From Actomonas aquatica (GTDB lineage: Bacteria > Verrucomicrobiota > Verrucomicrobiia > Opitutales > Opitutaceae), in the NCBI RefSeq assembly GCF_019679435.2, contig NZ_CP139781.1, positions 3,533,753-3,597,752 of the forward strand: a stretch of 64,000 nt of DNA, read 5' to 3'. The notes beneath the pieces were generated by a model. The model made no database searches, was not told the origin of the DNA, and saw only the letters and a list, made by a program, of their open reading frames with translations. Made by a program: the position numbers and the translations under genes. Shown piece after piece: positions 33,462-42,718 of this stretch; positions within the stretch are counted from its first letter, which is position 1; each line of letters opens with the position of its first letter.

Positions 33462-35195
33462 CTACTCCTCCGGTTCGACGTGACGCCCCGGCCCCCAACG
33501 CAGCGCGGCCCCGCAACCCATCGCAAAAAACGCCAGGCCTAGGATGGTGAGGCGCTCCGCCAATCCGTTGGGCACCAGCAGAAAGCCCAGGATCAAGGCC
33601 CCGGTGAGCAGCACCAGATTACCCGTGATGCGCGCCTGCGCGCCGTCGAGCCCCGTGCCCACTTCCTTCGCAAAATCGATCGGCGTATGCACCCGCTCCC
33701 AGAACGAGGCTTCCCGGTCCCGATCGGCGGCCGAACGCTTCGCGCGGAAAATCTGCGCGATCAGCAGCGCCACCACCGCCCCGATCAACACCGCCAGACT
33801 GCGGTCCTGCACCGACCACACTTCGCCGCTCATCTTTTCATCAATCAAAGACCAGACCGACGGAATCAGCCCGCCCAGCACCATAACGAAGTAGTGCCAG
33901 CCCGGCATGCGCTTCACAAAAATGCCCGCCACCAGCGGCAGCGTGAGCGGCACCGTGATCACCGAGCCGATGACCAAAAACGCGTCGAACAACACAAACC
34001 GCGTCTGCCGCGACAGCAGGATCGCCATCGTGATGATGATCGCCCCCAGCGCCAACGTGATTGAGCGACAGAGCAACAGCTGCGCCTTGTCCGACAGGTC
34101 CGCCTTCCCCCGCCAGCGCCGCAACGGCAGCCACAGGTTGTTCACGATCACGCCCGTCGTCGTGTTCATGCCGAAATCCATGCTGCTCATCGTGGCCGAG
34201 AACATCGCCGCGATCATCACACCCAACAGCCCGTTGGGCAGCACGTTCATCGCCGCCACCGCATAGGCCGTCGTCGCCGGATCATCGAGGTTGGTCGCCA
34301 TCACCTGATCGGCGTAAAGGAAGCGCGCCACCATCGGCGGGATGAACCACACCACAGCGCCGATCGCCATGAGGCTCATGCAAAACCAACTCGCCCGCGA
34401 CGCCTCGCGCCCGTCCTTCGCCGCCAGGTATTTGTTACCCGCCGTCAGGTTGATCTGCGACACGATCTGAATCACGAAAACCATCGCGATCCACAGCAGG
34501 GTGTATTTGTCCTGCGGAAACGCCCCAGCCGGCTTCACAAAGGCAAAGCTCCCCTCCGCCTGCATCGCCTGAAACTGCGTGATGAAGCCGCCCACGCCGC
34601 CCACCTCCACCACGCACAGGATGGCCATCATCACCGTCATGCCATACAGGATCACGCCCTGCACCACGTCGGTCGCCATCACGCCCCACATGCCACCCGA
34701 CGTCGAGTAGGCCACCGTGATCACGCCGATCAGCACGATCATGGTCGTGAGCGGAAATCCAAAAGCCGCACTCACAAACACCGCCAACGCCCACAACTGC
34801 ACCGCGGCCGAGAGCGGATTCAGAATCGCGCCCGTGATCACCATCGTTTGCTCCGCGCCCACGCCGAAGCGCATGCGGATCAAATCGGCCGACGTGTAAC
34901 CCCGACTCTGCCGCAGCCAGCGCCCCAAAAAGAGGCCGCCGATGATGAATCCCGTCACATTGGCCACGTAGATGATCAACGCCGATGGACCCGCCGCAAA
35001 CACCGCCGACCCGTTGCCGGTGAAGGTAAACGCGCTGATGCCCGCCATCAGCATACTCGTGCCGACCATCCACCACGTCCCCTTGGCCCCACCACGCACG
35101 TAGTCGCTCAAGTTGCGGTTGAACCGCGTGAAAGCCATGCCGATCACGATCAGCAACACGAAGTAAACGCCCAGGGTCAGGTATTCCAAATGCAT
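33462..35195 (-). CDS. Sodium:solute symporter family (SSS) transporter
   Basis: 577 residues with about 13-14 membrane segments. SSS features are clear: an N-terminal YFVLLIVIGMAF helix, SDYVRGGAKGTWWMVGTSMLMAGISAFTF across two stretches, FIIGGLFLGRWLRQSRGYTSAD, and AAMFSATMSSMDFGMNTTTG in the Na-binding core region. The C-terminal extension is charged (FRAKRSAADRDREASFWERV) and followed by two more helices. The solute is unknown; relatives carry sugars, sialic acid, solutes such as proline, or organic acids. The divergent 400-base region upstream holds the glyQS tandem repeat. Confidence 0.9.
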   Translation of the reverse strand: MHLEYLTLGVYFVLLIVIGMAFTRFNRNLSDYVRGGAKGTWWMVGTSMLMAGISAFTFTGNGSAVFAAGPSALIIYVANVTGFIIGGLFLGRWLRQSRGYTSADLIRMRFGVGAEQTMVITGAILNPLSAAVQLWALAVFVSAAFGFPLTTMIVLIGVITVAYSTSGGMWGVMATDVVQGVILYGMTVMMAILCVVEVGGVGGFITQFQAMQAEGSFAFVKPAGAFPQDKYTLLWIAMVFVIQIVSQINLTAGNKYLAAKDGREASRASWFCMSLMAIGAVVWFIPPMVARFLYADQVMATNLDDPATTAYAVAAMNVLPNGLLGVMIAAMFSATMSSMDFGMNTTTGVIVNNLWLPLRRWRGKADLSDKAQLLLCRSITLALGAIIITMAILLSRQTRFVLFDAFLVIGSVITVPLTLPLVAGIFVKRMPGWHYFVMVLGGLIPSVWSLIDEKMSGEVWSVQDRSLAVLIGAVVALLIAQIFRAKRSAADRDREASFWERVHTPIDFAKEVGTGLDGAQARITGNLVLLTGALILGFLLVPNGLAERLTILGLAFFAMGCGAALRWGPGRHVEPEE

Positions 35196-35449
35196 GCGAA
35201 AGAGGGGTTAGAAAACAGCTTCGCCAGCGGCAAAGGGCACCCCTGATGCGCAGCGAATCACCATTTCGCAACGCAATTATAAACAACGTCTTCCAAATCC
35301 ATTCGTCCCGATGAATGAATGAAATTTCACCCCCTCGCCGCCCACTTTTCTTACCCCCGAAACACCACCAACTAACGCACCTCAATCCCTGTGGGAGCGG
35401 CTTCACGCCGCGACATCGTTCCGCCCACGAATCTCGTATCCGGTTTCCC
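35196..35449. other. Divergent intergenic region with a palindromic repeat
   Basis: About 250 bases upstream of both the symporter and glyQS. No gene is supported. A GTGGGAGCGGC-ttcac-GCCGCGAC hairpin lies near 35391-35415, resembling dispersed REP-type sequences. The AT-rich part (35265-35360) is where the promoters are most likely. Confidence 0.5.
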
Positions 35450-35554
35450 ACACCCCGCATCCCGTATCGCGCATCCCGTATCGCGAATCCCGCATCCCGC
35501 ATCCCGCACCCCGCACCCCGCACCCCGCATCCCGTATCCCGCATCGCGAATCCC
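35450..35554. repeat. 7-bp tandem repeat (GCATCCC unit) upstream of glyQS
   Basis: Fourteen consecutive 7-base units read between 35457 and 35554. Variants are GCATCCC, GTATCGC, GTATCCC, GAATCCC, GCACCCC and GCATCGC, with a partial unit before. It ends about 40 bases before the glyQS start, so it lies in the promoter or leader. Variable copy number is expected for such arrays. Confidence 0.92.
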
Positions 35555-35594
35555 GCCACCATTTAGGATTTGAGCGCCCCGCGTCCGTATCTCT

Positions 35595-37139
35595 ATGACC
35601 TGTCCTCTTATGTCCACGTCCGCCGAGTCCTCCGCCAACTCCATGGAAGCCATTGTGTCGCTCGCCAAGCGCAAGGGCTTCGTCTTCCAGTCGTCCGAAA
35701 TCTACGGCGGCTACAACGGCTTCTTCGACTTCGGCCCCCTGGGCATCGAGCTCAAGAAGAACATCCGCGACTGCTGGTGGAACGACATGGTGCGCCGCCG
35801 CGACGACGTTGTCGGCATCGAGACCTCCATCATCATGCACCCCAAGGTCTGGCAGGCCTCGGGCCACGTCGACGGCTTCACCGACCCGCTCGTCGACTGC
35901 AAGGTCTCCAAACAACGCTACCGCGCCGACCAACTCTTCTTCGCCCCCGTCACCGTCGATGGTGAGGTCAAAGGCTACGTCTCCGCCCTCGAGTCCGAGG
36001 ACACCACCGCCGACCTCCAGGCCGCCGCCGAGACCTACAAGCGCAAGAAGGCCCTCCAAGGCACCCTCGCTCCCGTCACCGCGATCGAGTTCACCGAGGC
36101 CACCCCCGAGCAGATTCCGCTCATCCCCTCGCCCGCCACCGGCGAGCCCGGCAGCCTCACCCCGCCGCGCGCTTTCAACATGATGTTCGAGACCAACGTC
36201 GGCGCCCTGCGCGACGGCTCGTCCCTCTCCTACCTGCGCCCCGAGACCGCCCAGGGCATGTTCGTCGACTTCAAACCCGTCGTCGACACCGGCCGCGTGA
36301 AGCTGCCCTTCGGCATTGCCCAAATCGGCAAGTCCTTCCGCAACGAGATCACCCCGCGCAACTTCATCTTCCGCTCCCGCGAGTTCGAGCAGATGGAGAT
36401 GGAATACTTCATCCACGAAGACGCCGACTGGGAAAAGGCCCACAAGGATTGGATCCAGTGGTGCTGGGATTGGCTCAAGTCCATCGGCCTGCCCGACTCC
36501 CACCTCAGCCTCTACGATCACGAGAAAGCCAAGCTCGCCTTCTACTCCCGCGGCACCACGGACATCATGTTCAAATATCCCTTCGGTGTGCAGGAGCTCT
36601 GGGGCATCGCCGCCCGCGGCAACTACGACCTCAGCCAACACGCCAAGGCCTCCGGCAAGCCGCAGGAAATCTTCGACGAAGACTCCAAGAAGAAGTTTGT
36701 GCCCCACGTCATCGAGCCCGCCGTCGGCGTCGATCGCATCTTCCTCGCCGTCCTCTGCGCCGCCTACGCCGAAGAGGAAATCACCGACGAGAAGGGTAAG
36801 ACCGACACCCGCACCGTGCTGCGCTTCAGCCCGCGTATCGCGCCGGTGAAGGTCGCCGTGCTGCCGCTGCTCAAGAACAAGGAAGCCCTCACCGACCGCG
36901 CCAAGGCCCTCTACCAAAAGCTGCAGCGCCGCTACGCCGCCTTCTACGACGAAACCGGCGCCATCGGCCGCCGCTACCGCCGCCAGGACGAAATCGGCAC
37001 GCCCTACTGCGTGACCATCGACTTCGACACGATTGAGAAAGAAGGCGACACCTTCACCCTCCGCGAACGCGACAGCATGGCCCAAAAACGCATCACCGAA
37101 GCCGAGCTGTTCGCGCTCCTCGACGAACAGGTTTACTGA
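35595..37139 (+). CDS. glyQS: Glycine--tRNA ligase (class II, homodimeric type)
   Basis: 514 residues; Met1 (35595), Met6 or Met17 may be the true start, with Met6 (MSTSAESS) close to typical length. It charges tRNA-Gly in the cytoplasm. Class II motifs: [20 protein letters not shown] near the start, motif 2 in [23 protein letters not shown], and motif 3 near [19 protein letters not shown]-terminal anticodon-binding domain follows ([19 protein letters not shown]). The final part of the gene, from [14 protein letters not shown] to the stop, is the source of three broken copies further downstream (37177, 42364, 45085). Confidence 0.98.
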   Translation: MTCPLMSTSAESSANSMEAIVSLAKRKGFVFQSSEIYGGYNGFFDFGPLGIELKKNIRDCWWNDMVRRRDDVVGIETSIIMHPKVWQASGHVDGFTDPLVDCKVSKQRYRADQLFFAPVTVDGEVKGYVSALESEDTTADLQAAAETYKRKKALQGTLAPVTAIEFTEATPEQIPLIPSPATGEPGSLTPPRAFNMMFETNVGALRDGSSLSYLRPETAQGMFVDFKPVVDTGRVKLPFGIAQIGKSFRNEITPRNFIFRSREFEQMEMEYFIHEDADWEKAHKDWIQWCWDWLKSIGLPDSHLSLYDHEKAKLAFYSRGTTDIMFKYPFGVQELWGIAARGNYDLSQHAKASGKPQEIFDEDSKKKFVPHVIEPAVGVDRIFLAVLCAAYAEEEITDEKGKTDTRTVLRFSPRIAPVKVAVLPLLKNKEALTDRAKALYQKLQRRYAAFYDETGAIGRRYRRQDEIGTPYCVTIDFDTIEKEGDTFTLRERDSMAQKRITEAELFALLDEQVY

Positions 37140-37176
37140 GCGCACTTGTCCGCCGCAGCTCCAACCGGAGCGACGG

Positions 37177-37227
37177 AGGATCAACGAGGCCGGGTTATTC
37201 GGCCTCTTCGACAAGCGAGTTTGCTGA
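37177..37227 (+). pseudogene. Degenerate glyQS 3'-end copy a
   Basis: Reads RRINEAGLFGLFDKRVC and stop, against [17 protein letters not shown] and stop at the intact glyQS end. The match is about 70% at base level by eye over roughly 50 bases. It starts 37 bases after the intact stop and is the most diverged of the three copies. No function is expected. Confidence 0.65.
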
Positions 37228-37235
37228 GTTGTTCG

Positions 37236-37256
37236 GGCAGTTTCGCCGAAACTGCC
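37236..37256. other. Perfect hairpin GGCAGTTTCG-c-CGAAACTGCC
   Basis: Ten-base arms around one base lie just after glyQS copy a and before the RCC1/Ig gene. No T tract follows. It may be a REP-like unit or a boundary structure. Confidence 0.55.
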
Positions 37257-37379
37257 TCGCTGGGTTCTTATTCGGCTTTCTGTGTCAATCGCACATTGGC
37301 GTTGCAGGGATCTGCTGAAAACGGTCATGCAGTCCTGTGGTTCCCGTCTGGCCACCGGAACCCATTCCAACGACCCCAG

Positions 37380-40300
37380 ATGAGAACCTCGTTTTTTTCA
37401 GGCCAGCTGGGCCTTTTGGCCTGTCTCCTCCTCCCCGCAACATCCATAGCAGCGCCCACGGTTGAAGTGGCCGCTGCCCTCCGGCAACAGGTCGCATCCG
37501 GCGGTGAACTGACGTTCGCAGTCACGGCATCAGGCGATAGCGAGCTGGCGTATCAGTGGCTCCACGACGGTCGACCCATCCCCGGGGAAACGGAAAGCAC
37601 TTATACGTTGTCGAACGCCAGTCGCGGCGATGCCGGTTGGTATGCTGTCGACGTCACCGACCAGGCAGGCACCACCCGCTCGCAGGCCATGTTTGCCTTG
37701 GTCTCCACTGCACCTGACGAAGTCGTCAGCACCGAGCTGCGCTTTTGGGGCGACAGCCGCTTTGCCCCGCCCGACGGGATCTCCCAACCCATCGCCATTT
37801 CGGTCAACAGTAACTACAACGTTGTGCTTCAGGCGGACGGCACGGTGGTGGCTTGGAACCACGCCCCCGCCGACATCCCGGCCGACCTTGAGAACGTCGT
37901 GGCGGTGGCTGCCGGCTCCCAAAATGGCATGGCCTTGTTGGCAGACGGAACAGTCCGCGTATGGGGCGCCGACTCGTTCGGCATGTTGAACGTGCCAACG
38001 GACCTCTCGGATGTGGTCAAAATCGCAGCGGGCTACTATCACTGTCTGGCCCTCAAGGCAGACGGCACCGTAGTGGGCTGGGGGGCCACCTACCCCATCT
38101 ACAATATCACCATCAAAAACGGCCAGGCAGACGTTCCGCCCGATCTGGTCAATGTCGTTGATATCGTTGGCGGCAGTAACTTCAGCATCGCGATCCTCGA
38201 GGACGGAACCGTTCGCTATTGGGGATGGCAGGTGGCGAACGATCCCACTGCCGGCTCCATCCACAATGTCTACCACATTGAGGGGCCGCCCTGGGCGGCC
38301 TTTGTGCAGCACCACGACGGCTCCCTGGAGTCCTTCGGCGAATCAGCTCAGACAATCCCCGCCGACCTCGGCCTGATCCGCCAGTTCGCGTGGGGGAGTG
38401 TGCACGCGATTGCGCTCACAACCGATGACGACGTGCGAATCTGGGACTGGAACAACAACTACTACGGCCAATCGACCATCCCGGACAACCTCGATGCCGT
38501 GTTGCAGGTCGAAGCCGGACTCAGCTACTCCCTCGTCCTGCGCGATACCAGCGCCGATACACCGCCGGTGCTCACGGACATCGCGGCGCGCACCATCACG
38601 GAATTGGAAGATCTCAACCTGTCGGCAACGATTTCTGGACCCGGCCCCTTCACCTACCAATGGCAACACAACGGCACCAACATTTCCGGGGCCACCACCC
38701 CGGAACTCACGATTGCCGAAGCCCAGCTCTCCGCCGCGGGCGACTACACCCTCGCTGTCACCAACCGCCTCGGCACGACCGTCAGTGATCCGATCACGGT
38801 CACGGTCAATCCCCTGCCGGTCGTCACCGACCAAAGCTCCCGCCGCCAAGTGCTCGCACCTGGCGCTACGTTGAATTTGGAAGTGACCGCCACCGGAAAC
38901 GGCAACCTCAGCTACCAGTGGGTGCGCAACGGCCACCCCATCGCCGATGCCACCTCCCCCAATTTCAACCTCGACCGCCTGACGCTCACCGACGGCGGCT
39001 GGTTCGCGCTCGACATCACAGACGACCACGGCACCCGACGAAGCCCGGCGATGTTCGTAATCATCGCGCCAGACGAAACCAAGGTCACCGGCTGGGGCTC
39101 GGGCTATGCGGAAGCCAAAAACGTGTCGCGGGAAACCAACGACATCGTCGCCATCGAAACGGGTTCAAGTCACTCGCTGGCCCTCACTCGCGATGGCGAA
39201 GCACTGTCCTTCGGTATCGAAAGCGCGCCTCAGAATGAGATTCCGGTCGCAGCCCGAAGTGAGGTCGTGGCCATCGCTGATGGCTACACCCACGCCCTCG
39301 CCTTGCGCTCCGATGGCACCGTGGTGGCTTGGGGCTCCAACAGCGACGGCCAGATCAATGTGCCGGAAACCTTGCACGACATCGTGGCCATCGCAGCGGG
39401 CGGCTACCATTCGCTGGCCCTACGCTCGGACGGCAAGGTTTATGCGTGGGGTCGCCCGCCGTGGTCGCAGTCCCCCATGCCCGGCGATCTATCCGACGTG
39501 GTGATGATCTCCGCCGGCGAGCTTCATTCGCTCGCCCTAACCCGGCTCGGCGAGGTGCGGGCCTGGGGATACACTCCGCAAGGTATCGTCGACGTCCCTC
39601 CAGACCTCGATGAGGTGGTAAGCATCGTCGCAGGGACATCCCACTCCTTCGCAGTCGACGCGTCGGGAACCGCGCGAGGTTGGGGTGCCAGCGGCTGGCA
39701 TGAGTCCTCCGTGCCCGCCAGCTCCCGTGGACATGTCCTGCGCGCCTGCGCGGGTTTCCAGCATTCGTTTCTGCTGCTGCGCGACGGTTCACTCTACTCG
39801 TGGGGATCAAACGTCGGCTACATGCGGGATCATCCCGCGGGATTGACCGGCGTCTACGACCTCAAGGGCTGGAGTGCGCATCATCTCGTGCTGGAAAGCG
39901 CCGGTGCACCCGGTATCTACGCACCACTCGCCAACGTCGCGGTCAATGAGGGACAACCCGTGGAGTGGCTGGTCCACAGCACGGGAACCGACCCACGCAC
40001 GTATCAGTGGTTCAAGGACGGGGATCCCGTCGCAGGGGCCAATTCGCCGCGCCTGCGCTTTGAAGAGGTCGAGCTCGCCGACGCCGGCAGCTACGAGTTG
40101 GTGATAAGCAACGCCCATGGTTCAGTCCGCAGCCGCCCGGCCTCACTCAGCGTCGCCCCCGTGCCGGTTATTACGGCATTCAGCGACCTGCGTCATGTCG
40201 TCGCGCCAGGCCGCGACCTCGCGTTCTCCGTGAGCGCGACCGGCACCGGGGTCCTTCACTACCAATGGTCACATCGCGGGGCCGACATACCGAATGCAAA

Positions 40301-42293
40301 CAGTCCTACCCTCGAACTCAGCAACCTGACTGCGACCGATTCGGGTTGGTATAACGTCGAGATCACCGACGACATCGGCACCCGCCGCAGCCCCGCCATC
40401 CTCGTCGAGGTGGTGCCCGCCAAGGTGAGAGTGATCGCCTGGAAACCCCAACCGGACGAGTATACCCCGCACTGGCCGCCGGCAGAAAACGATTTCATCA
40501 AGGTCGCCACCAACGGCACACATCGCATGGCCCTGCGTCGCGACGGCACCGTGCGTGTCTTCGAGAATCCGTGGACGCCGGACGACGTGATGGCCGAAAT
40601 CCCCCAGCTTTCCGACATCGTCGACATCGCGATAGGCGGCAACATCGTCTGGGCTGTTCTGCACGCAGACGGTCGAGTGCAAGCTTGGGGGGCGAACGGC
40701 TACGGCCAGATTGACGTCCCCCCCACCCTGACCCGTGCGGTCAAGATCGCGGTTGGCGGCTTCCACGTCCTCGCTCTGCGTGACACCGGCACGATAGTCG
40801 GCTGGGGTCGGAACGACTACAGCCAAGCTAGCTACGGCAACCGACTGACCGACGTGGTGGAAATCGCGGCCGGCTATACCCACTCCGCCGCCCTGTTGCG
40901 GAGCCGCACCGGCGTCTTCTGGGGCTACAGCAACATTGTTGGGGTGTATGCACCGAGCTTGGAGAACCTGGTGGGACTTTCGGGGTGCGACTTCAACTGG
41001 GTCGCGGCCCATACCGACGGCTCCGTGACTTCCTGGGGACGGGGCGTGCTCCACAACCTGCCCACCGGCCTCGGCGCCGTGCAGGCGATCGCGGCCGGCA
41101 TTGACCACGGACTGCTACTCGACGAAGCGGGCACCGTGCACGCCTGGAGTGGCCAATTTCACGGCACCATCCAGGTGCCGCCCGGCTTGCAGGATGTCTT
41201 CGCCATCACCGCCGGCGGCTATGAATCGGTCGCGTTCATGGATGCCACCCCCGACTTCGCAACCGAAGTTTCCTTGATCGACGCACCGAGTGAACCCGTC
41301 GCGGCGGGGACGCCGTTGGCCCTTGACTTCAGCCTCTCCAACGAAGGCAAACGCAACTGGACCAGCGACCATCAACTCCGGTTGCTTGATGCTACCGGAT
41401 TAGTCGTGGCCACAGCCTCCTTGGACGGGATGCTGCGGGGCAGCCAACGCACTATTTCCATCGAATTCGAAGCGCCCCCGGTATTGGGTAAACTGAACTT
41501 GTTCACCCAGCTCTGGAACACCGCAACCCAACAACCGATCGGTGATTCATCGCGGGTCACCACCACCGTGAGTATCCTCTCCGCCGAAGGGATCGCCACG
41601 CAGCGCGTGACTCGATTGCAGCTGATTGGAACCTCCGCCACCGCGGAGATCACCAACATCCTCCGCTATCCCGCTGCCGCAACCCGCATCGATTGGGACG
41701 TGCTCCTCCCAGATGGCTGGCGTTTCCTCGGTAGCGAAAATGACACCGCCGCAACCACCCCCACCATCGACGACACTGCGCTCCTGACGTGGTCCTGGAC
41801 CGAAGGGGCGGCCGACGGCCGGTCATTCAGCTACAGAATTCAGCACGACGACTTCACCGGAACGAGCGCTGAACTGGCGACCTTGGTCACGGCAGTCAAC
41901 GGGACGCAAACGCAACAGTATGTCGTGCGACCTGACCCGCTGCGTCTGCGTTTTCGCCATTCGGCGGACATCGACGGCAATTGGGATATATCGCTCTCTG
42001 AACTGCTGCGCGTGATCGAACTTTACAACACGCGTTCCGGCACCACCCGCACCGGCAGGTATCGCGTCAATCCTTCCTCGATCGACGACTTTGACCCCGA
42101 CGAGTCGATGACCGCGACCCTACCGGGTTTCTTCCACAACGCAGACTACGACCAAGACGGAAGCGTTTCGTTGGGAGAACTGCTACGCGTGATCGAGCTC
42201 TACAACACGCGTTCCGGCACTACCCGCACCGGCGCCTACCGTTTTTCGTCCGGCACTGCCGATGGCTTTATCGCGGGCGACGACGGTAGCTGA
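37380..42293 (+). CDS. Giant secreted Ig-like/RCC1-propeller surface protein with dockerin-like C-terminus
   Basis: 1637 residues from MRTSFFSGQLGLLACLLLPA (signal peptide). The upstream frame crosses glyQS copy a and is not protein-like. Domain order: Ig-like (27-115); RCC1-type seven-bladed propeller 1 (about 120-390; repeats such as VVAWNHAP, VRVWGADSFGMLNVPTDLSD); two Ig-like (393-563); propeller 2 (565-837); two Ig-like (840-1012); propeller 3 (1013-1287); two further beta domains (1288-1517); then two copies of a DxDxxxxISLSELLRVIELYN motif (from about 1522) resembling EF-hand/dockerin loops. The [Ig + RCC1] unit is thus triplicated. Role is probably extracellular adhesion or substrate binding (inference). 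Confidence 0.88.
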   Translation: MRTSFFSGQLGLLACLLLPATSIAAPTVEVAAALRQQVASGGELTFAVTASGDSELAYQWLHDGRPIPGETESTYTLSNASRGDAGWYAVDVTDQAGTTRSQAMFALVSTAPDEVVSTELRFWGDSRFAPPDGISQPIAISVNSNYNVVLQADGTVVAWNHAPADIPADLENVVAVAAGSQNGMALLADGTVRVWGADSFGMLNVPTDLSDVVKIAAGYYHCLALKADGTVVGWGATYPIYNITIKNGQADVPPDLVNVVDIVGGSNFSIAILEDGTVRYWGWQVANDPTAGSIHNVYHIEGPPWAAFVQHHDGSLESFGESAQTIPADLGLIRQFAWGSVHAIALTTDDDVRIWDWNNNYYGQSTIPDNLDAVLQVEAGLSYSLVLRDTSADTPPVLTDIAARTITELEDLNLSATISGPGPFTYQWQHNGTNISGATTPELTIAEAQLSAAGDYTLAVTNRLGTTVSDPITVTVNPLPVVTDQSSRRQVLAPGATLNLEVTATGNGNLSYQWVRNGHPIADATSPNFNLDRLTLTDGGWFALDITDDHGTRRSPAMFVIIAPDETKVTGWGSGYAEAKNVSRETNDIVAIETGSSHSLALTRDGEALSFGIESAPQNEIPVAARSEVVAIADGYTHALALRSDGTVVAWGSNSDGQINVPETLHDIVAIAAGGYHSLALRSDGKVYAWGRPPWSQSPMPGDLSDVVMISAGELHSLALTRLGEVRAWGYTPQGIVDVPPDLDEVVSIVAGTSHSFAVDASGTARGWGASGWHESSVPASSRGHVLRACAGFQHSFLLLRDGSLYSWGSNVGYMRDHPAGLTGVYDLKGWSAHHLVLESAGAPGIYAPLANVAVNEGQPVEWLVHSTGTDPRTYQWFKDGDPVAGANSPRLRFEEVELADAGSYELVISNAHGSVRSRPASLSVAPVPVITAFSDLRHVVAPGRDLAFSVSATGTGVLHYQWSHRGADIPNANSPTLELSNLTATDSGWYNVEITDDIGTRRSPAILVEVVPAKVRVIAWKPQPDEYTPHWPPAENDFIKVATNGTHRMALRRDGTVRVFENPWTPDDVMAEIPQLSDIVDIAIGGNIVWAVLHADGRVQAWGANGYGQIDVPPTLTRAVKIAVGGFHVLALRDTGTIVGWGRNDYSQASYGNRLTDVVEIAAGYTHSAALLRSRTGVFWGYSNIVGVYAPSLENLVGLSGCDFNWVAAHTDGSVTSWGRGVLHNLPTGLGAVQAIAAGIDHGLLLDEAGTVHAWSGQFHGTIQVPPGLQDVFAITAGGYESVAFMDATPDFATEVSLIDAPSEPVAAGTPLALDFSLSNEGKRNWTSDHQLRLLDATGLVVATASLDGMLRGSQRTISIEFEAPPVLGKLNLFTQLWNTATQQPIGDSSRVTTTVSILSAEGIATQRVTRLQLIGTSATAEITNILRYPAAATRIDWDVLLPDGWRFLGSENDTAATTPTIDDTALLTWSWTEGAADGRSFSYRIQHDDFTGTSAELATLVTAVNGTQTQQYVVRPDPLRLRFRHSADIDGNWDISLSELLRVIELYNTRSGTTRTGRYRVNPSSIDDFDPDESMTATLPGFFHNADYDQDGSVSLGELLRVIELYNTRSGTTRTGAYRFSSGTADGFIAGDDGS

Positions 42294-42351
42294 CATTTCT
42301 CTTTGCGACGCACCCTTTCCTTCTTTTCTGCCAAGTCCCCGCCTCAGCGCC
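42218..42351 (+). repeat. 3' end of the RCC1/Ig gene plus flank, duplicated at 50576-50710
   Basis: From the last RTGAY part of the final dockerin-like repeat through the stop codon and about 58 bases beyond. It matches 50576-50710 with only a few differences. Here it is followed by glyQS copy b; at the other site it is followed by unrelated sequence. Confidence 0.85.
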
Positions 42352-42363
42352 GCCACCTCCATG

Positions 42364-42468
42364 GATAAGGAAGACGACACCTTCACCCTCCGCAAACGCG
42401 ACTCGATGGCCCAGAAGCGCACTACCGAAGCCGAGCTGTTCGCCCTCCTCGACGAGCAGGTTTACTGA
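42364..42468 (+). pseudogene. glyQS 3'-end copy b
   Basis: Encodes [18 protein letters not shown] then [15 protein letters not shown] and stop, in frame and without break. Against the intact glyQS end most differences are synonymous (AGC/TCG, CAA/CAG, AAA/AAG, GCG/GCC, GAA/GAG). That suggests it came from a functional glyQS of a relative instead of decaying in place. It lies 70 bases after the RCC1/Ig gene. Confidence 0.88.
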
Positions 42469-42718
42469 GCAAAACCATCATTCGCCAAACGCAGTAGCCG
42501 GGGACGTCCTTGTCCGCCATAGCCTTGGCGAAGGAGGGTGACCCCGGTTCTTTTCTGCCGACACAGCCCGCCTGCTCCAAATCGATGCAGCAACCCGCGC
42601 CGAGGAGAAGTCAGGCACGCACTTTTTAGTGCAATGCTCTCAGTGCTTTCCCATACACGGCGCTCTCACCCTCGCCCGCGACACGTGGCTCACGCTGCGA
42701 ACCGATCCCTGCAGGGAC
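42469..42718. other. Intergenic region with a diverged 'tagccgggg' palindrome
   Basis: About 250 bases holding GTAGCCGGGGACG, then CTTGTCCGCCATAGCC / GGCGAAGGAGGG and CCCCGG strings (42490-42545), a dispersed-repeat type. A similar CTTGTCCGCC...CGGAGGAT string also follows glyQS at 37146-37181. No gene is supported. Confidence 0.5.

Noticed and set aside
35450..35554. Possible CRISPR array
   Set aside because: Units are 7 bases with no unique spacers; it is a simple tandem repeat.
35403..37370. 655-codon minus-strand frame over glyQS and the tandem repeat
   Set aside because: Antisense to a clear tRNA synthetase. Its repetitive [13 protein letters not shown] end is just the translated 7-bp repeat.
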